Under the pieces are notes generated by a model. That model was not told the DNA's origin. It saw only the letters and a program-made list of their open reading frames with translations, and did no database searches. Below, piece by piece: positions 43,894 through 52,000 of a stretch of 64,000 nucleotides of DNA. Within the stretch, counting starts at the first letter, position 1. Each line of letters opens with the position of its first letter. This DNA comes from an uncultured Muribaculaceae bacterium. GTDB lineage: Bacteria; Bacteroidota; Bacteroidia; Bacteroidales; Muribaculaceae. The stretch is taken from contig CAJTOZ010000008.1 in the NCBI GenBank assembly GCA_910578095.1, positions 1 through 64,000 of the forward strand, given 5' to 3'. Made by a program: the position numbers and the translations under genes.

Positions 43894-44381
43894 CGCAGGT
43901 TCTTTAATTCGTTTATAGTTTGCATTGAATTTACACGTTCGGCGCAGGCTTGTCCCTCGACATCGGCCATGAATGCCATCGCCCGGGCCATGTCGGCCTC
44001 CGCCACCCGCTCAGCGTCTGCTCCGGTTATGCGGTGGCCATGCACATACACCGCACTACTCTCCCCATACATGGCGCCTGATCCGGAAAACCGCATTATC
44101 GCGCTGATGGCCAGTGCCGACACTGCAACGACCGCTATGGCGGCTGCCACATTTATACGCCTGAAGAATGAGCGTGCCGGAACTGTGTGCCGTGCAGGTT
44201 TCTTTATGTTCGCCGCGATGCCGGCAAGGGCACGCACATCATCGAGCAGCGGCGATGAATAGCCGACACACCCGAGCACATATTCAAGCTCGCGCTCTTC
44301 GAGCCGCGAAAGCCGACCATCGATATACAGGCGCGCCAATTGCTCGAGTTCCTGCTGCGTTAGTCTTTCGTTGGGATTCAT
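43890..44381 (-). CDS. Putative anti-sigma factor (single membrane helix)
   Basis: 163 residues: a cytoplasmic N-terminal part (LTQQELEQLARLYIDGRLSRLEERELEYVLG), one membrane helix at about 76-94 (INVAAAIAVVAVSALAISAIM) and a short periplasmic part. That topology and its 4-bp overlap with the sigma factor gene fit an anti-sigma factor, though it lacks FecR and zinc-finger (ZAS) motifs. The name rests on context and topology. Confidence 0.65.
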   Translation of the reverse strand: MNPNERLTQQELEQLARLYIDGRLSRLEERELEYVLGCVGYSSPLLDDVRALAGIAANIKKPARHTVPARSFFRRINVAAAIAVVAVSALAISAIMRFSGSGAMYGESSAVYVHGHRITGADAERVAEADMARAMAFMADVEGQACAERVNSMQTINELKNLR

Positions 44382-44854
44382 CGTTCTATTTTTTTGTACT
44401 GTTCAATCATTTTTTTGCGGGCACGGCTCATGTGGGTGCGCACAGCTTCTACAGAAAGTCCAAGCCGAAGCGCTATCACCTCATACTCATAGTCGTCCAT
44501 GACGGCCATCGTGAACACCTTGGCCTGCAACGGCGACAGCACCGACATCAGCCGAGGGCCATAGTCCATATCTGCATCCTCCGCAGGGATGTCGGCAGCC
44601 GGCTCCGGGGCATCTGGAGCCAGACGCTCAGGGTGCTTCTTGCGCAGCTTATTTATGCATACATTACGCAATGTAGCGAGCAGTTTGTTGCGCGCCTCGG
44701 CCTCAGAGGCCGGCGCATCCGCGCTCCAGAGATTGCAGAAAGCATCCTGAAGGGCATCCCTTGCATCCTCGTCATCGCGCAGAAGCCGGCAAGCCATGCC
44801 ATGCAGACGTGAGCGCAACTGCGAATAGGCATCTATGAGTGTTTCGTGTCCCAT
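44378..44854 (-). CDS. ECF-type RNA polymerase sigma factor
   Basis: 158 residues from the ATG 44852-44854; an upstream ATG 33 nt away is less likely. Region 2 contains LRDDEDARDALQDAFCNLW, and region 4 has LSPLQAKVFTMAVMDDYEYEVIALRLGLSVEAVRTHMSRARKKM, the helix-turn-helix for the -35 element. It directs polymerase to a stress or envelope regulon. No SusC/SusD genes are nearby, unlike many Bacteroidota ECF loci; its partners here are a putative anti-sigma and a small secreted protein. Confidence 0.92.
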   Translation of the reverse strand: MGHETLIDAYSQLRSRLHGMACRLLRDDEDARDALQDAFCNLWSADAPASEAEARNKLLATLRNVCINKLRKKHPERLAPDAPEPAADIPAEDADMDYGPRLMSVLSPLQAKVFTMAVMDDYEYEVIALRLGLSVEAVRTHMSRARKKMIEQYKKIER

Positions 44855-44898
44855 ACACCCTATAATACACCTGAGAAGCCGAAACATTACAACCCGCG

Positions 44899-44943
44899 CA
44901 AAAAATTATGAAACGCGCGATGTGCATCCGCGCATTTCATAAT
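44899..44943 (-). terminator. Rho-independent terminator of the DEAD-box helicase gene
   Basis: On the minus strand ATTATGAAATGCGCG (44929-44943) pairs with CGCGCGTTTCATAAT (44905-44919), 15 bp with one T-G wobble, and a T run follows. It lies between dbpA and the sigma factor gene. Confidence 0.9.
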
Positions 44944-44983
44944 CTACGCAAGAGTTCCGGCAGCCGCCATTTAGACCGATGCC

Positions 44984-46309
44984 TCAATGAGCCTCGCTCA
45001 CGCGCACCTTCTTACCTTTCAGTTTTTTACCGTCGAGCTCCTTGAGCAAGCCCTTCATACAGTCGCGGGGAACCGCCACATAGGCAAAACGGTCACGCAG
45101 GTCTATTTTACCAATAAGTGCGGCAGGAAGATTTCCCTGCTGGCAAAGATAGCCCACGATATCGCCGCGCGAGATCTTGTCTTTTTTTCCGGCATCCACA
45201 AAAAGCGTGGCGGTAGTGCTGCGTGCGGGAGCAGCAGAGGCCGATGCGGGCAGCGCGAAGTCAGCATCGGTGACAACATACTCCGGCACTGTCTCCTTTT
45301 CGGACTCTATGACATAAACACTTCCGGAAGCGCCCATGCGCCCCGTGCGTCCATTGCGATGCGTCCAAGCCTCGGCTGTGGGAGGCATATGGTAGTGCAC
45401 CACAGCGTTGACATCGTCAATATCAAGTCCGCGCGAACCGAGATCGGTGGCAATAAGCATCGGCGTGGTGCCATTGTTGAAACGTACTATTGCCTTGTCG
45501 CGGTCTATCTGATCGAGACCTCCATGGTATAGGCCCACCGGATAACCCGCTTTTTTCATGGCATTGAACACCCGCTCGGCTGCATCGCGGTAGTTGACAA
45601 AAACTATGACCCTTTCACCCTCAAGTGCCGAGAGAAGGCTGGCGAGGGCATCAAGTTTGTCGGGGCTTCCGGAGATCACACGCAACATGCGCACATCGCC
45701 GCGTGCCTCCGCCGGAGCGGCGTCTCCACGGAAATCCACCGTGGCCGCCCCGCCAAGATCCACAAAATCCGGAAGTTCATCGGGTTCAGTAGCAGAAGTG
45801 AGCACCACAAGGCTCAGCGAACGCATGCGGCGCACGATACTGCTCATCTCGTCGCGGAAACCAAGTTCCAGCGATTTGTCATATTCATCAAGCACAAGAG
45901 CCCTGGCTGTGGACACATCGATGCGTCCGCGCTGCATGTGGTCGAGCAGACGCCCCGGAGTGGCCACCACGATATCGGGCACCACTGAGAGTGTGGCCTT
46001 TTCCTCTACCACTGAATGACCACCGTAAAGGGCCGATACTTTCAGTCCCACAGCTATGCGCCGCAGCACTTCCGACGTCTGTATCACCAATTCGCGCGAA
46101 GGAGCAATGACCACCCCCTGCACCTTGCCGCAGGGTTTTCCCACGCTGCGCAGCAGCTGCAACGCAAAGCCCACGGTCTTGCCCGAGCCTGTGGGTGCCA
46201 GAAGCACTATGTGCTTCGACGATTGTTTCTGCATGGCACGCTGCATGGAATTGAGGCGCTCGATGCCGAGGCGCTCGCGTATGTTGTCGGTAATTTCTTT
46301 CTGTGTCAT
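44984..46309 (-). CDS. dbpA: DEAD-box RNA helicase (DbpA-type)
   Basis: 441 residues: APTGSGKTVGFALQLL (motif I), APSRELV, TPGRLLDHM, LDEYDKSLEL (motif II, DEYD in place of DEAD), TSATE, and HRNGRTGRMG (motif VI). The last 75 residues form a DbpA-like RNA-binding domain (SRGDIVGYLCQQGNLP and IDLRDRFAYVAVPRD) that in E. coli targets 23S rRNA hairpin 92. It unwinds rRNA during ribosome assembly. The DEYD variant of the box is worth noting. Confidence 0.88.
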   Translation of the reverse strand: MTQKEITDNIRERLGIERLNSMQRAMQKQSSKHIVLLAPTGSGKTVGFALQLLRSVGKPCGKVQGVVIAPSRELVIQTSEVLRRIAVGLKVSALYGGHSVVEEKATLSVVPDIVVATPGRLLDHMQRGRIDVSTARALVLDEYDKSLELGFRDEMSSIVRRMRSLSLVVLTSATEPDELPDFVDLGGAATVDFRGDAAPAEARGDVRMLRVISGSPDKLDALASLLSALEGERVIVFVNYRDAAERVFNAMKKAGYPVGLYHGGLDQIDRDKAIVRFNNGTTPMLIATDLGSRGLDIDDVNAVVHYHMPPTAEAWTHRNGRTGRMGASGSVYVIESEKETVPEYVVTDADFALPASASAAPARSTTATLFVDAGKKDKISRGDIVGYLCQQGNLPAALIGKIDLRDRFAYVAVPRDCMKGLLKELDGKKLKGKKVRVSEAH

Positions 46310-46337
46310 AATTTTTCAGCTGTTTCTGTACTCAATG

Positions 46338-46399
46338 AATCGGGACACACCGCGGTGCATCCCGATTACGAATGGTAGTGCGGGCGGCATCGCTGCCCG
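46338..46399 (-). terminator. Two hairpins after the thioredoxin gene
   Basis: AATCGGGA (46338-46345) and TCCCGATT (46360-46367) enclose the self-complementary CACCGCGGTG; a second stem CGGGCGGC/GCTGCCCG lies at 46381-46399. Both follow the thioredoxin stop and precede the dbpA start. No T run follows, so they may be weak terminators or 3'-end stabilisers. Confidence 0.5.
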
Positions 46400-46417
46400 T
46401 AGATATAACAAATGTGG

Positions 46418-46927
46418 TCAGAGATTGTCCTGCACGACCTTGAAAAATTTGTCGGCCGGCAGAAGATCCTGTGTGCCCACAAATGTGGATGTCTTGCCGT
46501 CGGGACGAAGAATCACAACGGTGGGCACAGCCTGCACGCCGAAAGCTGCGGCGGTGGCGGGACACTTATCGATATCCACCGAAAGGAAAGCCACCTTGCC
46601 TTCGAATTTGGCTGCGGCCTGCTCAAACACCGGTGCGAGCATCTTGCAGGGGCCGCACCATGTGGCGTTGAAATCCACCACGGTGAGCTCGGCCACCTTA
46701 ACATCGGGACGGAGCACCTCATCGTTGTCGAGCTCGCTCACTTTGCCATTTGCCACGGCCAGCGCGGCGTCCAGCTGGGCGACGGTATTTTCTGCAGCTT
46801 CAGCCGCAGCTTCAGCACTTTCCTGCACAGTCTCTGCAGTGGCCTGGGCTGCCTCCTGAGTTTTGCCACAACCGGCGGCGCATACAGCCGCAACAACGGC
46901 GGCGGCACATAGTATCATTTTTTTCAT
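46418..46927 (-). CDS. Thioredoxin-fold lipoprotein
   Basis: 169 residues from ATG 46925-46927. A lipobox (CAAGC) makes it a membrane-anchored lipoprotein. Residues about 25-60 form a highly helical Ala/Glu-rich stalk (EAAQATAETVQESAEAAAEA), then a thioredoxin domain with active site WCGPC. It would act as a disulfide reductase or isomerase in the periplasm, tethered to a membrane by the stalk. It lies between mdh and dbpA. Confidence 0.88.
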   Translation of the reverse strand: MKKMILCAAAVVAAVCAAGCGKTQEAAQATAETVQESAEAAAEAAENTVAQLDAALAVANGKVSELDNDEVLRPDVKVAELTVVDFNATWCGPCKMLAPVFEQAAAKFEGKVAFLSVDIDKCPATAAAFGVQAVPTVVILRPDGKTSTFVGTQDLLPADKFFKVVQDNL

Positions 46928-46949
46928 AATAGAATATTTTATAAGCACA

Positions 46950-46994
46950 GAGCACAGGCCGCAGGCGCTGAAAGCGCTGGCGTGCACTGTGCTC
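46950..46994 (-). terminator. Hairpin after mdh
   Basis: GAGCACAG (46950-46957) and CTGTGCTC (46987-46994) form an 8-bp stem with inner pairing, 27 bp past the mdh stop codon. No T tract follows, so it may only partly stop transcription into the thioredoxin gene. Confidence 0.55.
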
Positions 46995-47020
46995 CGTGTG
47001 GGTTAGATTTTCAATGCCTC

Positions 47021-47956
47021 TTAAAGGGCGCCTGCAAGTGCGGCGTTGGTCTTGCGCACAGCTTCAGCGCTCTTGGCGAAGAGTTCTTTCTCCTCGTCGT
47101 TGAGCTCAAACTCAACCACCTTCTCGATACCCTTGCGGCCGAGGAGGCAGGGAACACCGATGCAGATGTCGCTCTGACCATACTCACCCTCAAGAAGAGC
47201 GGAGCAGGAGATGAGCTTCTTCTCATCGTGCAGGATTGCCTCAACAAGCTGTGCAGCAGCTGCGCCGGGAGCATACCATGCGCTGGTGCCGAGAAGCTTG
47301 GTGAGGGTGGCACCGCCCACCATAGTGTCGGCTGCCACCTTTGCGAGCGTCTCCTTGTCGAGAAGTTCGGATGCGGGGATGCCGCGGTGGGCAGCGTAGC
47401 GCACAAGGGGAATCATTGTGGTGTCGCCGTGGCCGCCGATCACGATACCTTCGATCTCGGTGATGTTGGCACCGAGCGCAAGGCTCAGGAAATAGCGGAA
47501 ACGTGCGCTGTCGAGAGCGCCACCCATGCCGATGATGCGTTCCTTGGGCAGACCGCTGGTCTTGTGGATAAGATATGTCATGGTGTCCATGGGGTTCGAC
47601 ACGCAGATCACGATAGCGTTGGGAGAGTGCTTGAGCACATTGTCCATCACGCTCTTGACGATACCGGCGTTCACGCCGATAAGCTCCTCGCGGGTCATGC
47701 CGGGCTTACGGGGGATACCCGATGTGATGACAACGACATCACTGCCTTCGGTCATGGCATAGTCGTTGGTTACACCCACGAGACGGGTGTTGATGTTGAG
47801 GATGCTGGCCGTCTGCATGATATCCATGGCCTTGCCTTCCGAAACGCCCTCTTTGATGTCGAGCAGAACGACTTCGTCGGCCACCTGGTTTGTTACGAGT
47901 ACATTAGCACATGTTGCGCCTACATTTCCGGCGCCTACTACTGTTACTTTTGACAT
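47021..47956 (-). CDS. mdh: Malate dehydrogenase
   Basis: 311 residues: NAD-binding VVGAGNVGATCANVLV, the LDIKEG loop that selects NAD, substrate site TSGIPRKPGMTREELIG, VSNPMDTMTYL and the catalytic His in IVIGGHGDTTMIPLV. It belongs to the LDH-like class of MDH. It reduces oxaloacetate to malate in the branch to fumarate and succinate, consistent with mutAB in this window. Its -7 element is at 48053-48060. Confidence 0.96.
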   Translation of the reverse strand: MSKVTVVGAGNVGATCANVLVTNQVADEVVLLDIKEGVSEGKAMDIMQTASILNINTRLVGVTNDYAMTEGSDVVVITSGIPRKPGMTREELIGVNAGIVKSVMDNVLKHSPNAIVICVSNPMDTMTYLIHKTSGLPKERIIGMGGALDSARFRYFLSLALGANITEIEGIVIGGHGDTTMIPLVRYAAHRGIPASELLDKETLAKVAADTMVGGATLTKLLGTSAWYAPGAAAAQLVEAILHDEKKLISCSALLEGEYGQSDICIGVPCLLGRKGIEKVVEFELNDEEKELFAKSAEAVRKTNAALAGAL

Positions 47957-48052
47957 ATTTTTTTGTTTAAGAACCGTTGTTGGTTATGAGTTATCTGTGC
48001 GGATAAACGCCTGTGCCGGGCCACTGGCTCAAGCATCGGCGTTAAGTCACTG

Positions 48053-48060
48053 CAAATTTA
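48053..48060 (-). promoter_or_regulatory. -7 element of mdh
   Basis: TAAATTTG on the minus strand is a full match; the nearest TTG is 14 bp upstream, too close. The leader to the ATG at 47956 would be about 90 nt. Confidence 0.55.
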
Positions 48061-48116
48061 ATTAATTTTTTTATCAAAATACAGCATGACACAATATTTT
48101 TAACCGTCTTTTTCAC

Positions 48117-48124
48117 TATTTTTG
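48117..48124 (+). promoter_or_regulatory. -7 element of the DUF3592-like membrane protein gene
   Basis: TATTTTTG is a TAnnTTTG match 20 nt before the ATG at 48145; the -33 region is T-rich without a clear TTTG. Confidence 0.5.
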
Positions 48125-48144
48125 CGACGCCGAACAAAAAGTGA

Positions 48145-48681
48145 ATGAATATGCTGACTGCACTGCGTGTAATCATTATAATTATACTGGTAATAATGGC
48201 CGCCGGCGGATGCTTTCTGATGGGGCGCACCCACGTGGCTCCATGGCTGCCTGTGGGGATGGCGCTCACATCGGGAGTGCTTTTCGCAATGGCCATCAAC
48301 AAAGCCATGCGCACCCTCACAGGCATATCGCGCAACGGACTGCGCATGGTTGTGCTTACGGCAGGATGCTCGGTGGTGGTGTTTTTCGCCCTGCTGACGG
48401 CCAACTACGCCGGCGCACCCTCCCACACGGCCACTACAGTACGCGCCGAAGTGGTGGCGAAAAAAGTGCGCACGGAGTATGGCACACGCCGCGTGGGACG
48501 CGGACGATACGTGCGGGATTCCTCACGCAAGATATACCATTACGAGTACACACTGCGCCTGCCGGATGGTTCTACTCTTGTGCGCCACACCGATGCCGAC
48601 GGCTATGTGAAGCTGCGCGTGGGACGGCACGAGAACGTGGAACTGCGGCGCGGAGCGCTGGGATGGACCGTGGCGCGCTGA
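48145..48681 (+). CDS. Small membrane protein, DUF3592-like
   Basis: 178 residues with three membrane helices (about 8-27, 34-52, 66-86) and a C-terminal soluble domain (VRAEVVAKKVRTEYGTRRVG, YHYEYTLRLPDGS and GYVKLRVGRHENVELRRGALG) that resembles DUF3592, a beta-sandwich found on membrane proteins. No function is known. It is followed by the YbjN-like pair with its own promoter. Confidence 0.65.
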   Translation: MNMLTALRVIIIIILVIMAAGGCFLMGRTHVAPWLPVGMALTSGVLFAMAINKAMRTLTGISRNGLRMVVLTAGCSVVVFFALLTANYAGAPSHTATTVRAEVVAKKVRTEYGTRRVGRGRYVRDSSRKIYHYEYTLRLPDGSTLVRHTDADGYVKLRVGRHENVELRRGALGWTVAR

Positions 48682-48688
48682 AAGCCTG

Positions 48689-48720
48689 TTTGCATATTTC
48701 ATGCGGATTCACTAACTTTG
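48689..48720 (+). promoter_or_regulatory. Promoter of the YbjN-like gene pair
   Basis: TTTG at 48689-48692, exactly 20 bp, TAACTTTG at 48713-48720: complete Bacteroides consensus. The ATG is at 48745. Confidence 0.88.
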
Positions 48721-48744
48721 TCGAAAATCAGAAGTACAACGACT

Positions 48745-49155
48745 ATGAAAGGCATAAACCTGCGTCAGGTGCGTGATTTCCTTGATGAAATGCACCTGAC
48801 ATCTCGCTACGACGACAATGGGAATCTCGAGGTGGTGTTCGGCGCTTCGGAAGAGTTTGTGTACGACATAGTCATAATAATATCCACCGACAATGACCGC
48901 CTGTCGTATTTCTCCTTCGCGCCGGGCTACACACCCCGAACCGCCGATCCTTTCCGCCTGGCCAACAGCCACAACCGCCGCTGCTACATGCCGGTGTGTG
49001 TGGTGCGTGGAGAGGACGAGCATATAGATTTCGAGTACAGCTATCTGCTGGACGAGGAGGTGAGCGAGGAATTTGTTCGCGAAAACTGCGTGGTGATGCC
49101 CATACGTTGCATCCTCCGCTCATTCGCCGACCTCGAGAAGGAGTACCAACCATAA
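48745..49155 (+). CDS. YbjN-like protein, first of a tandem pair
   Basis: 136 residues from the ATG at 48745. LRQVRDFLDEMHLTSRYDDNGNLEVVF, the LANSHNRRCYMPVCVV segment and the acidic IDFEYSYLLDEEVSEEFVREN resemble the YbjN/type-III-chaperone-like fold. The next gene encodes a close paralog (clearly homologous along the whole length), so this is a tandem duplication. Members are thought to be small chaperone or regulator proteins. Function unknown. Confidence 0.75.
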   Translation: MKGINLRQVRDFLDEMHLTSRYDDNGNLEVVFGASEEFVYDIVIIISTDNDRLSYFSFAPGYTPRTADPFRLANSHNRRCYMPVCVVRGEDEHIDFEYSYLLDEEVSEEFVRENCVVMPIRCILRSFADLEKEYQP

Positions 49156-49167
49156 AATGGGATAACA

Positions 49168-49566
49168 ATGAAAGAAATAGACAAACACATAATACGCGAC
49201 ATCCTCGATGAAATGCACATAGCTTCAAGCTACGACGAGGATGGCGACCTCATGATCGTGCAACAGGCCGACGAGGATTTTGTATACGACGTGGTGATAT
49301 ACATCCTCGTCAACGACAACCGCCTCTCTTTCCTCGGAGCGGCCCAAGGGTATGAACCGCAGGCCGATCTGCTGGAACTGGCCAACCGCCACAACTGCCG
49401 ACGCAACCTCCCTACCGCAGTGGTGCGCGATGGCCATATACGCATGGAGTACAGCTATCTGCTGGATGAGGAAGTGAGCCGGGAATACATCCGCGAAAAC
49501 TGTATAGGCATGACTTTGAGTTCCATCTGGCATGGTTTCATGAACCTTGAGCGCGACGAACGATAA
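49168..49566 (+). CDS. YbjN-like protein, second of a tandem pair
   Basis: 132 residues, homologous to the preceding gene: shared DILDEMHIASSYDEDGDL, LANRHNCRRNLPTAVV and YSYLLDEEVSREYIRENC. It starts 12 bp after the first copy and overlaps the DUF2284 gene by 20 bp. The two copies have diverged most in the middle (EFVYDIVIIIS versus DFVYDVVIYIL is conserved but the following loop differs), hinting at separate partners. Confidence 0.75.
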   Translation: MKEIDKHIIRDILDEMHIASSYDEDGDLMIVQQADEDFVYDVVIYILVNDNRLSFLGAAQGYEPQADLLELANRHNCRRNLPTAVVRDGHIRMEYSYLLDEEVSREYIRENCIGMTLSSIWHGFMNLERDER

Positions 49567-50098
49567 CACATACACCACGGAATGGCTTGAGGCCGATGCC
49601 GATGCTGCCGAAATGCGCGCACGCTTCCGCGATGTAGAGCGTTTCGTCTCCCTATGCCGCGAATGTCCGCGCTATGCCACATCGTGGCTATGCCCACCTC
49701 TGACCGAAGCGCAGGTCGGCGAAATTGAAAGCTACACCAAGGCTCGAATAATTGCACTTAAAATAGTGCCTGACGCCAAATTCGACGGGCATGGTACCGA
49801 ATTGATGGCGCTGTGCCGCCCTACTCTTGAACAACGGTTGCTGCAAGTGGAGAAATCCCGTCCGGAGCCTGCCCGTGCATGTGGTCTGAGCGGGCGTTGC
49901 CCCCACTGTGGCGACACGCCTTGCGCCCGCACAACGGGCGCCCCCTGCCCTCATCCCTCTCTGGCCCGCCCCTCGCTGGAAGCTTTCGGCTTCGATGTCA
50001 CAGCCATTGCCTCTGAGGTGCTTCACACGCCCATATTATGGGAGCGCGACGGAATGCGCCCCGCATACTACATGCTCGTTGGCGCAGTGTTTTATTAG
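49547..50098 (+). CDS. DUF2284 metal-binding protein
   Basis: 183 residues; the only start that keeps the whole family is a TTG at 49547 inside the preceding gene, since the first in-frame ATG is 66 nt later. Conserved cysteines lie in CRECPRYATSWLCPP and in CGLSGRCPHCGDTPC and GAPCPHP, the DUF2284 pattern for an iron-sulfur or metal site. FGFDVTAIASEVLHTP is also typical. It overlaps the paralog before it by 20 bp, hence coupled. Confidence 0.82.
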   Translation: MSATNDNTYTTEWLEADADAAEMRARFRDVERFVSLCRECPRYATSWLCPPLTEAQVGEIESYTKARIIALKIVPDAKFDGHGTELMALCRPTLEQRLLQVEKSRPEPARACGLSGRCPHCGDTPCARTTGAPCPHPSLARPSLEAFGFDVTAIASEVLHTPILWERDGMRPAYYMLVGAVFY

Positions 50099-50111
50099 TA
50101 TCTTATAGCAT

Positions 50112-50164
50112 AAAAAAAAAAGTGGGCCGGCACCTTGCATTTTCATAGTGTCGGCCCACTTTTG
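50112..50164. terminator. Bidirectional terminator between DUF2284 and S1/P1 nuclease genes
   Basis: AAAGTGGGCCGGCAC (50119-50133) pairs with GTGTCGGCCCACTTT (50149-50163, one mismatch-wobble). A run of A precedes it and T follows, so it works on both strands, serving the two convergent genes. Confidence 0.9.
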
Positions 50165-50179
50165 TATCAGGTTTCAGGC

Positions 50180-50965
50180 TTACTTGCCGTAGGAGGGGTC
50201 GTAGATTGTGTTGAGCACATGGGCGAGACGGAGACCGCCGCGCAGAAGCTGCTGCTCAATTGTGGGTGCCCAATATGCCACCTGGTCGTAGCTCACGTTC
50301 AGACCCGGCTGGAAGAAATTATACACATCGCGGGTGATCTCGATGGTTTCACGCCCCCAATCGTCGACTGTGCCCTGCACCACCAGCACCTCCTCTTCGG
50401 GGCTGAGACGGTCAAGCTGCTGCTGCCATTCCGTATAGCTCCACTTATGGGCGCTTTCCACGAGGTTGGAATCCCAGATGCTGTGCAGATTGGTGTCGCG
50501 GCCGAAGAATTTCACTTTGGTACGGTTGCCGCCCAGATCGGTAGCATGGCCCATATGCATGGGCTGATGCATGTCGCCGACAACGTGTATGAGTATTTTA
50601 AGGGCGAGTTGCGCCTCGGGCTTGGTAGTGGCGGGATTGGAGAGAATCTCGATCTGCTGCTTGATAGCCCCGATGGCATCACCTGCCGGATTTGCTGGCA
50701 TATCGTCGTAAGTGCGGTCGGCATCCACATTCTTGTAGTGCCATGTCTTGGTATAGGCATATTCAGGTGTGTGGCTGGCATTGTCAAGCCAGTTGGCCCA
50801 ATAGACCGGCGACTTACCGTCGAACAGCGAATCTACTGCAGCCTTGGTAGCGTCAGTAAGATGGTTTTCGGCGATGTAGACCACGGTGTCGTGTCCTTTT
50901 TGTCCCCAGCCGAAAGCGGCAAGACTGAGGCTGAGCATAGCAGCTGAAATAAGAAAATGTTTCAT
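50180..50965 (-). CDS. S1/P1 nuclease family protein
   Basis: 261 residues. After the signal peptide the mature protein begins WGQKGHDTVVYIAENHL: the N-terminal Trp and the following His are zinc ligands. Further ligands are in NASHTPEYAYTKTWHYKN and HVVGDMHQPMHMGHATDLGGN. These trinuclear-zinc enzymes cut single-stranded DNA and RNA or remove 3' phosphates outside the cytoplasm. Probably periplasmic nutrient or phosphate scavenging. Confidence 0.93.
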   Translation of the reverse strand: MKHFLISAAMLSLSLAAFGWGQKGHDTVVYIAENHLTDATKAAVDSLFDGKSPVYWANWLDNASHTPEYAYTKTWHYKNVDADRTYDDMPANPAGDAIGAIKQQIEILSNPATTKPEAQLALKILIHVVGDMHQPMHMGHATDLGGNRTKVKFFGRDTNLHSIWDSNLVESAHKWSYTEWQQQLDRLSPEEEVLVVQGTVDDWGRETIEITRDVYNFFQPGLNVSYDQVAYWAPTIEQQLLRGGLRLAHVLNTIYDPSYGK

Positions 50966-50995
50966 GACTATTGAAAATTTGATAATAGATTGGTG

Positions 50996-52000
50996 TCAGA
51001 ATAGTTGTGAGAACGTACGGCGTCCGCGTATGAAGTAGTCGACAAGGATATTGCGGCGCGCATCGGGCCGCGAACGCAACAGATCGACAGAAGGATGGAC
51101 CGTGTAGTTGCCGCGCATGCTGCGGAAGTCGCGATGGGCACGGAGCACAGCGCCTGCATTGGCAAAATCCAGAGTGGCAACAAAACGGGCCCACGCCACA
51201 GCGTCAAGCAAACGCCGGCGCAGAAGTGTGCGCCTGCGCGTGGTATCGGGCAGATTTTTGTGAAGCATAAGAAGATTGTTGCGGAAATTAAGATAGGTTT
51301 TCCTGGGATTTCCGGCCGCGAGCGATCCACCCCCCAGATGCTCCACCACGCTTGACGGCACTACGGCAATGCGGCTGCCCGACAGCAATATGCGCCAGCA
51401 AAGATCTATTTCTTCCATGTGAGCGAAAAAATCGGCATCCAGGCCGCCAAGACGGAGATACAGTTCGGTCCTAACCATGAAGGCCGCTCCGCTCGCCCAG
51501 AATACATCCGCCGGGGAATCGTATTGTCCGCGGTCCTCCTCGCAGTGGTCGAATATCCGACCACGGCAAAAAGGATAGCCGTTACGATCCAGAAAACCTC
51601 CGCAAGCCCCGGCATATTCAAAGCGTGATGGATCGGAATGGCTCAATATTTTAGGCTGGCATGCTCCGGCATCCGGATGCGCGTCCATATAATCCACCAG
51701 GGGACCGAGCCATCCCGCACGCGTGGCCACATCACTGTTCAGCAATACGGTGTAGTGGTATCGCGTGGCTGCGAGGGCACGGTTGTAGCCCTCGGCGAAA
51801 CCATAGTTTTTATCGAATGCGAGCACCTTCACTTCCGGAAATTCGCTGCGCAACACTTCGACCGAAGCATCCGAGCTGCCATTGTCGGCCACTATTATAT
51901 CAGCCAATTCTCCATCGGTGGTGGCGATGACCGACGGCAGGAAACGACGCAGCAACGCGACACCGTTCCAATTAAGTATTATTACTGCTACCTTTTTCAT
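50996..52000 (-). CDS. Family 2 glycosyltransferase (rhamnosyltransferase-like)
   Basis: 334 residues from ATG 51998-52000. KVAVIILNWNGVALLRRFLPSV, DIIVADNGSSDASVE, VLLNSDVATRAGWL, and DADFFAHMEEIDLCWRI are the signatures of the WbbL-like GT2 group that builds lipopolysaccharide or exopolysaccharide. It overlaps the lipid A acyltransferase gene by 4 bp, so a lipid-linked saccharide is plausible. Confidence 0.9.
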   Translation of the reverse strand: MKKVAVIILNWNGVALLRRFLPSVIATTDGELADIIVADNGSSDASVEVLRSEFPEVKVLAFDKNYGFAEGYNRALAATRYHYTVLLNSDVATRAGWLGPLVDYMDAHPDAGACQPKILSHSDPSRFEYAGACGGFLDRNGYPFCRGRIFDHCEEDRGQYDSPADVFWASGAAFMVRTELYLRLGGLDADFFAHMEEIDLCWRILLSGSRIAVVPSSVVEHLGGGSLAAGNPRKTYLNFRNNLLMLHKNLPDTTRRRTLLRRRLLDAVAWARFVATLDFANAGAVLRAHRDFRSMRGNYTVHPSVDLLRSRPDARRNILVDYFIRGRRTFSQLF

